From: Tenrec ecaudatus
Lineage: Eukaryota > Chordata > Mammalia > Afrosoricida > Tenrecidae
Assembly: GCF_050624435.1 (NCBI RefSeq)
Contig: NW_027459201.1
Location: forward strand, 28,851 to 92,850
Direction: 5' to 3'
Length of the DNA: 64,000 nucleotides
Shown here: one piece after another, positions 62,501 through 64,000 of the stretch
Position numbering within the stretch: the first letter of the stretch is position 1
How the letters are laid out: each line of letters opens with the position of its first letter
Notes under the pieces: model-generated
Told to the model about the DNA's origin: nothing
Database searches by the model: none
What the model saw: only the letters and a program-made list of their open reading frames with translations
Translations under genes and position numbers: made by a program

Positions 62501-64000
62501 ACTGTGCAAGTGCCCGCTAGTTAACCTAGATAGTCCTAGTGCCCGCTAGTTAACCTAGATAGTCGAAGTGCCCGATAGTTAACCTACATAGTCCAAGGTC
62601 AGCTAGTTAACCTAGATAGTCCAAGTGCCCGCTAGTTAACCTTCATAGTCCAAGTTCCCGCTAGGTAACCTAGATAGTTCAAGTGCCCGTTACCTAACCT
62701 AGATAATCCAATTGCCCACTATGCAACATACATAGTCCAAGTGCCCATTCGTTAACCTAGAAGTAAAAGTGCCCGCTAGGTAACCTACATAGTCCAAATG
62801 CCCATTCGGTAACCTAGATATTCCAAGTGCCCGCTAATTAACCTACAGAGTCCAAGTGCCCGCAAGGTAACCTACATAGTCCAAGTGTCCGCTAGTTAAC
62901 ATAGATAGTCCAAGTGCCCGTTCGTTAACCTAGATATTCCAAGTGCCCGCTACGTAACCTAGATAGTGCAAGTGCCCACTAGGTAACCTACATAGTCCAA
63001 GTGCCCGCTAGTTAACCTAGATAGTCCAAGTTCCCGTTCGTTAACCTAGATAGTCCAAGTGCCCGCTAGGTAACCCAGACAGTCCAAGTGCCTGCTAGGT
63101 AACTTACATAGTCCAAATGCCCATTCGTTAACCTACATAGTCCAAGGGCCCACTATTTAACCTAGATCGTCCAAGTGTCTTTGGTTAACCTACATAGTCC
63201 AAGTGCCCCCAAGGTAACCTATATAGTCCAAGTTCCAGCTATGTAACCTAGATAGTCCAAGGGCCCGCTAGTTAACCTACATAGTCCAAGTGCCCGCTAG
63301 GTAAACTAGATAGTCCAAGTGCCCGCTAAGGAACCTACATAGTCCAAGTGCAAGCTAGTTAACCCAGATAGTCCAAGTGCCCGCTAGTTAACCTAGATAG
63401 TCCAAGTGCCACTAGGTAACCTACATAGTGCAAGTGTCCCCTAGTTAACCTACATAGTCCAAGTGCCCGCTAGTTAACATAGATATTCCAAGTGCCCACT
63501 AGGGAACGTACATAGTCCAAGTGCCCGCTAGGTAACCTAGATAGTGCAAGTGCCCGGTAGTTAACCTACATAGTCCAAGTGCCCGCTAGGTAACCTGGAT
63601 AGTCTAAAGGCCCGCTAGTTAACCTACATAGTCGAAGTGCCCGTTAGTTAACTTACATAGTTCAAGTGTCCATAAGGAACATATATAATCCAAGTGCCCG
63701 CTAGGGAACATACAGAGTCTAAGTGCCCGCTAGGGAATCTACATAGTCGAAGTGCCCGCTAGGGAATCTACATAGTCAAAGGGCCCGCTAGTTAACATAG
63801 ATAGTCCAAGTACCGCTAGTTAATCTACATAGTTCAAGGGCCCGCTAGTTAACCTACATAGTCCAAGTGCCTGATAGGGAACCTACAGAGTTCAAGTGGC
63901 CGCAGAGGAGCCTACATAGTCCAAGTGCCCGTTAGGGAACCTACATAGTCCAATTGCCCGTTAGCTAACCTAGATAGTCGAAGTGTCCACTAGTTAACCT

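Larger units (their letters stand above)
1..64000 (+). repeat. 29-bp tandem satellite array filling the window
   Basis: Every line of the window is made of the same 29-bp unit, repeated head to tail in one orientation; I saw no stretch in which the reverse complement of the core appears on the + strand. The core TAGTCCAAGTGCCC is the best-conserved part. The following GCTAGTTAAC part varies most (GGTAAC, GGGAAC, TTCGTTAAC, GCTAAC, CATAAC). The last part alternates between CCTACA and CCTAGA. Most length variants are one to four bases. About 64,000/29 gives roughly 2,200 monomers. There is no gene-free gap to describe separately, because the entire window is gene-free satellite: each monomer carries stop triplets (TAG, TAA) on both strands, and 29 is not a multiple of 3, so all six frames close quickly. 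Satellite arrays of this size are known from eukaryotic heterochromatin. Species and chromosomal position cannot be read from the sequence. Confidence 0.98.
41255..64000 (+). repeat. Long duplication, copy B (>=22.7 kb, runs off the window)
   Basis: This is the counterpart of 9440-31377. The junction at about 41255 is marked by AGGGCCAGCTAG leading into the shared CTACATAGAGCAAGG (41276 against 9461); upstream of it the two copies differ. The copy is still matching when the window ends at 64000 (equivalent to 31377), so its real length is unknown. It differs from copy A by one additional 461-bp unit, one additional 347-bp segment, and scattered substitutions such as AGTATAAGG near 48423 against AGTCTAAGG near 16608, and TGCCCGCTAGG near 48967 against TGCCCACTAGG near 17163. 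Confidence 0.85.

Noticed and set aside
1..64000. CRISPR array
   Set aside because: The 29-bp period resembles a CRISPR repeat length, but repeats are contiguous with no unique spacers, they vary along their length, and no cas genes or leader are present.
1..64000. Telomeric repeat
   Set aside because: AACCTA and CTAACC strings inside the monomer look telomere-like, but no TTAGGG, TTTAGGG or TTAGG run occurs in tandem; the period is 29 bp.
1..64000. CENP-B box
   Set aside because: The TTCG-bearing monomers (GCCCGTTCGTTAACC) and the CCCG of ordinary monomers do not fit the NTTCGNNNNANNCGGGN pattern on either strand, because the A and CGGG do not fall at the required spacing.
1..64000. Transposon or retroelement origin of the array
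   Set aside because: No terminal inverted repeats, long terminal repeats, target-site duplications or coding remnants were seen; all bases belong to the monomer series.
1..64000. Inverted segments within the array
   Set aside because: I looked for the reverse-complement core (GGGCACTTGGACTA) on the + strand and saw none; a computed search would be needed to exclude short inversions completely.
1..64000. Gene, tRNA, rRNA or regulatory element hidden in the repeat
   Set aside because: All six frames are closed at short intervals and no non-repetitive sequence long enough for an RNA gene is present.

Overview
The whole 64-kb window is one uninterrupted satellite-DNA array. It consists of about 2,200 head-to-tail copies of a 29-bp monomer, all in the same orientation. 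The common monomer reads TAGTCCAAGTGCCCGCTAG followed by TTAACCTACA (an exact copy lies at 2177-2205). Both edges fall inside the array, so no unique flank is visible. I see no protein gene, RNA gene, transposon, CRISPR array, origin or regulatory site. An array this long, with nested higher-order repeats (HORs), points to eukaryotic nuclear heterochromatin such as centromeric, pericentromeric, subtelomeric or knob DNA. The species cannot be told from this sequence, and I do not recognise the monomer as a named satellite family.

The information in the window is its hierarchy. Single-base and small-indel variants mark individual monomers, and the order of those variants recurs at several scales: 57-58-bp dimers; a 116-bp tetramer; a 347-bp duplication; a 461-bp unit (two copies near 17.4-18.3 kb, three near 49.2-50.6 kb); a 1,330-bp unit in three almost identical copies (36256-40245); a unit of about 2.37-2.39 kb (1-4758); a unit of 2,776-2,805 bp (26.5-35.3 kb); a duplication offset by about 14 kb (about 2.5-12.4 kb against 16.7-26.4 kb); and a long, near-identical duplication offset by 31,815 to 32,623 bp (about 9.44-31.4 kb against 41.25 kb to the window end).

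Region by region: 1-5 kb holds the 2.4-kb HOR; 5-9.4 kb is a mosaic built from it; 9.4-31.4 kb is copy A of the long duplication, which includes the 14-kb layer, the 461-bp doublet and 2.8-kb HOR units; 31.4-36.2 kb is more 2.8-kb HOR material, ending in a hybrid unit; 36.2-40.3 kb is the private 1,330-bp triplet; 40.3-41.25 kb is a short mosaic linker; 41.25-64 kb is copy B of the long duplication, with an extra 461-bp unit and an extra 347-bp segment.

The clearest mechanistic signal is a footprint of unequal crossing-over. The extra 461-bp unit in copy B is a hybrid, carrying unit-2 bases on its left and a unit-1 base on its right. Offsets and identities were judged by eye from marker variants, so boundaries are approximate to within roughly one monomer unless an exact base is named.
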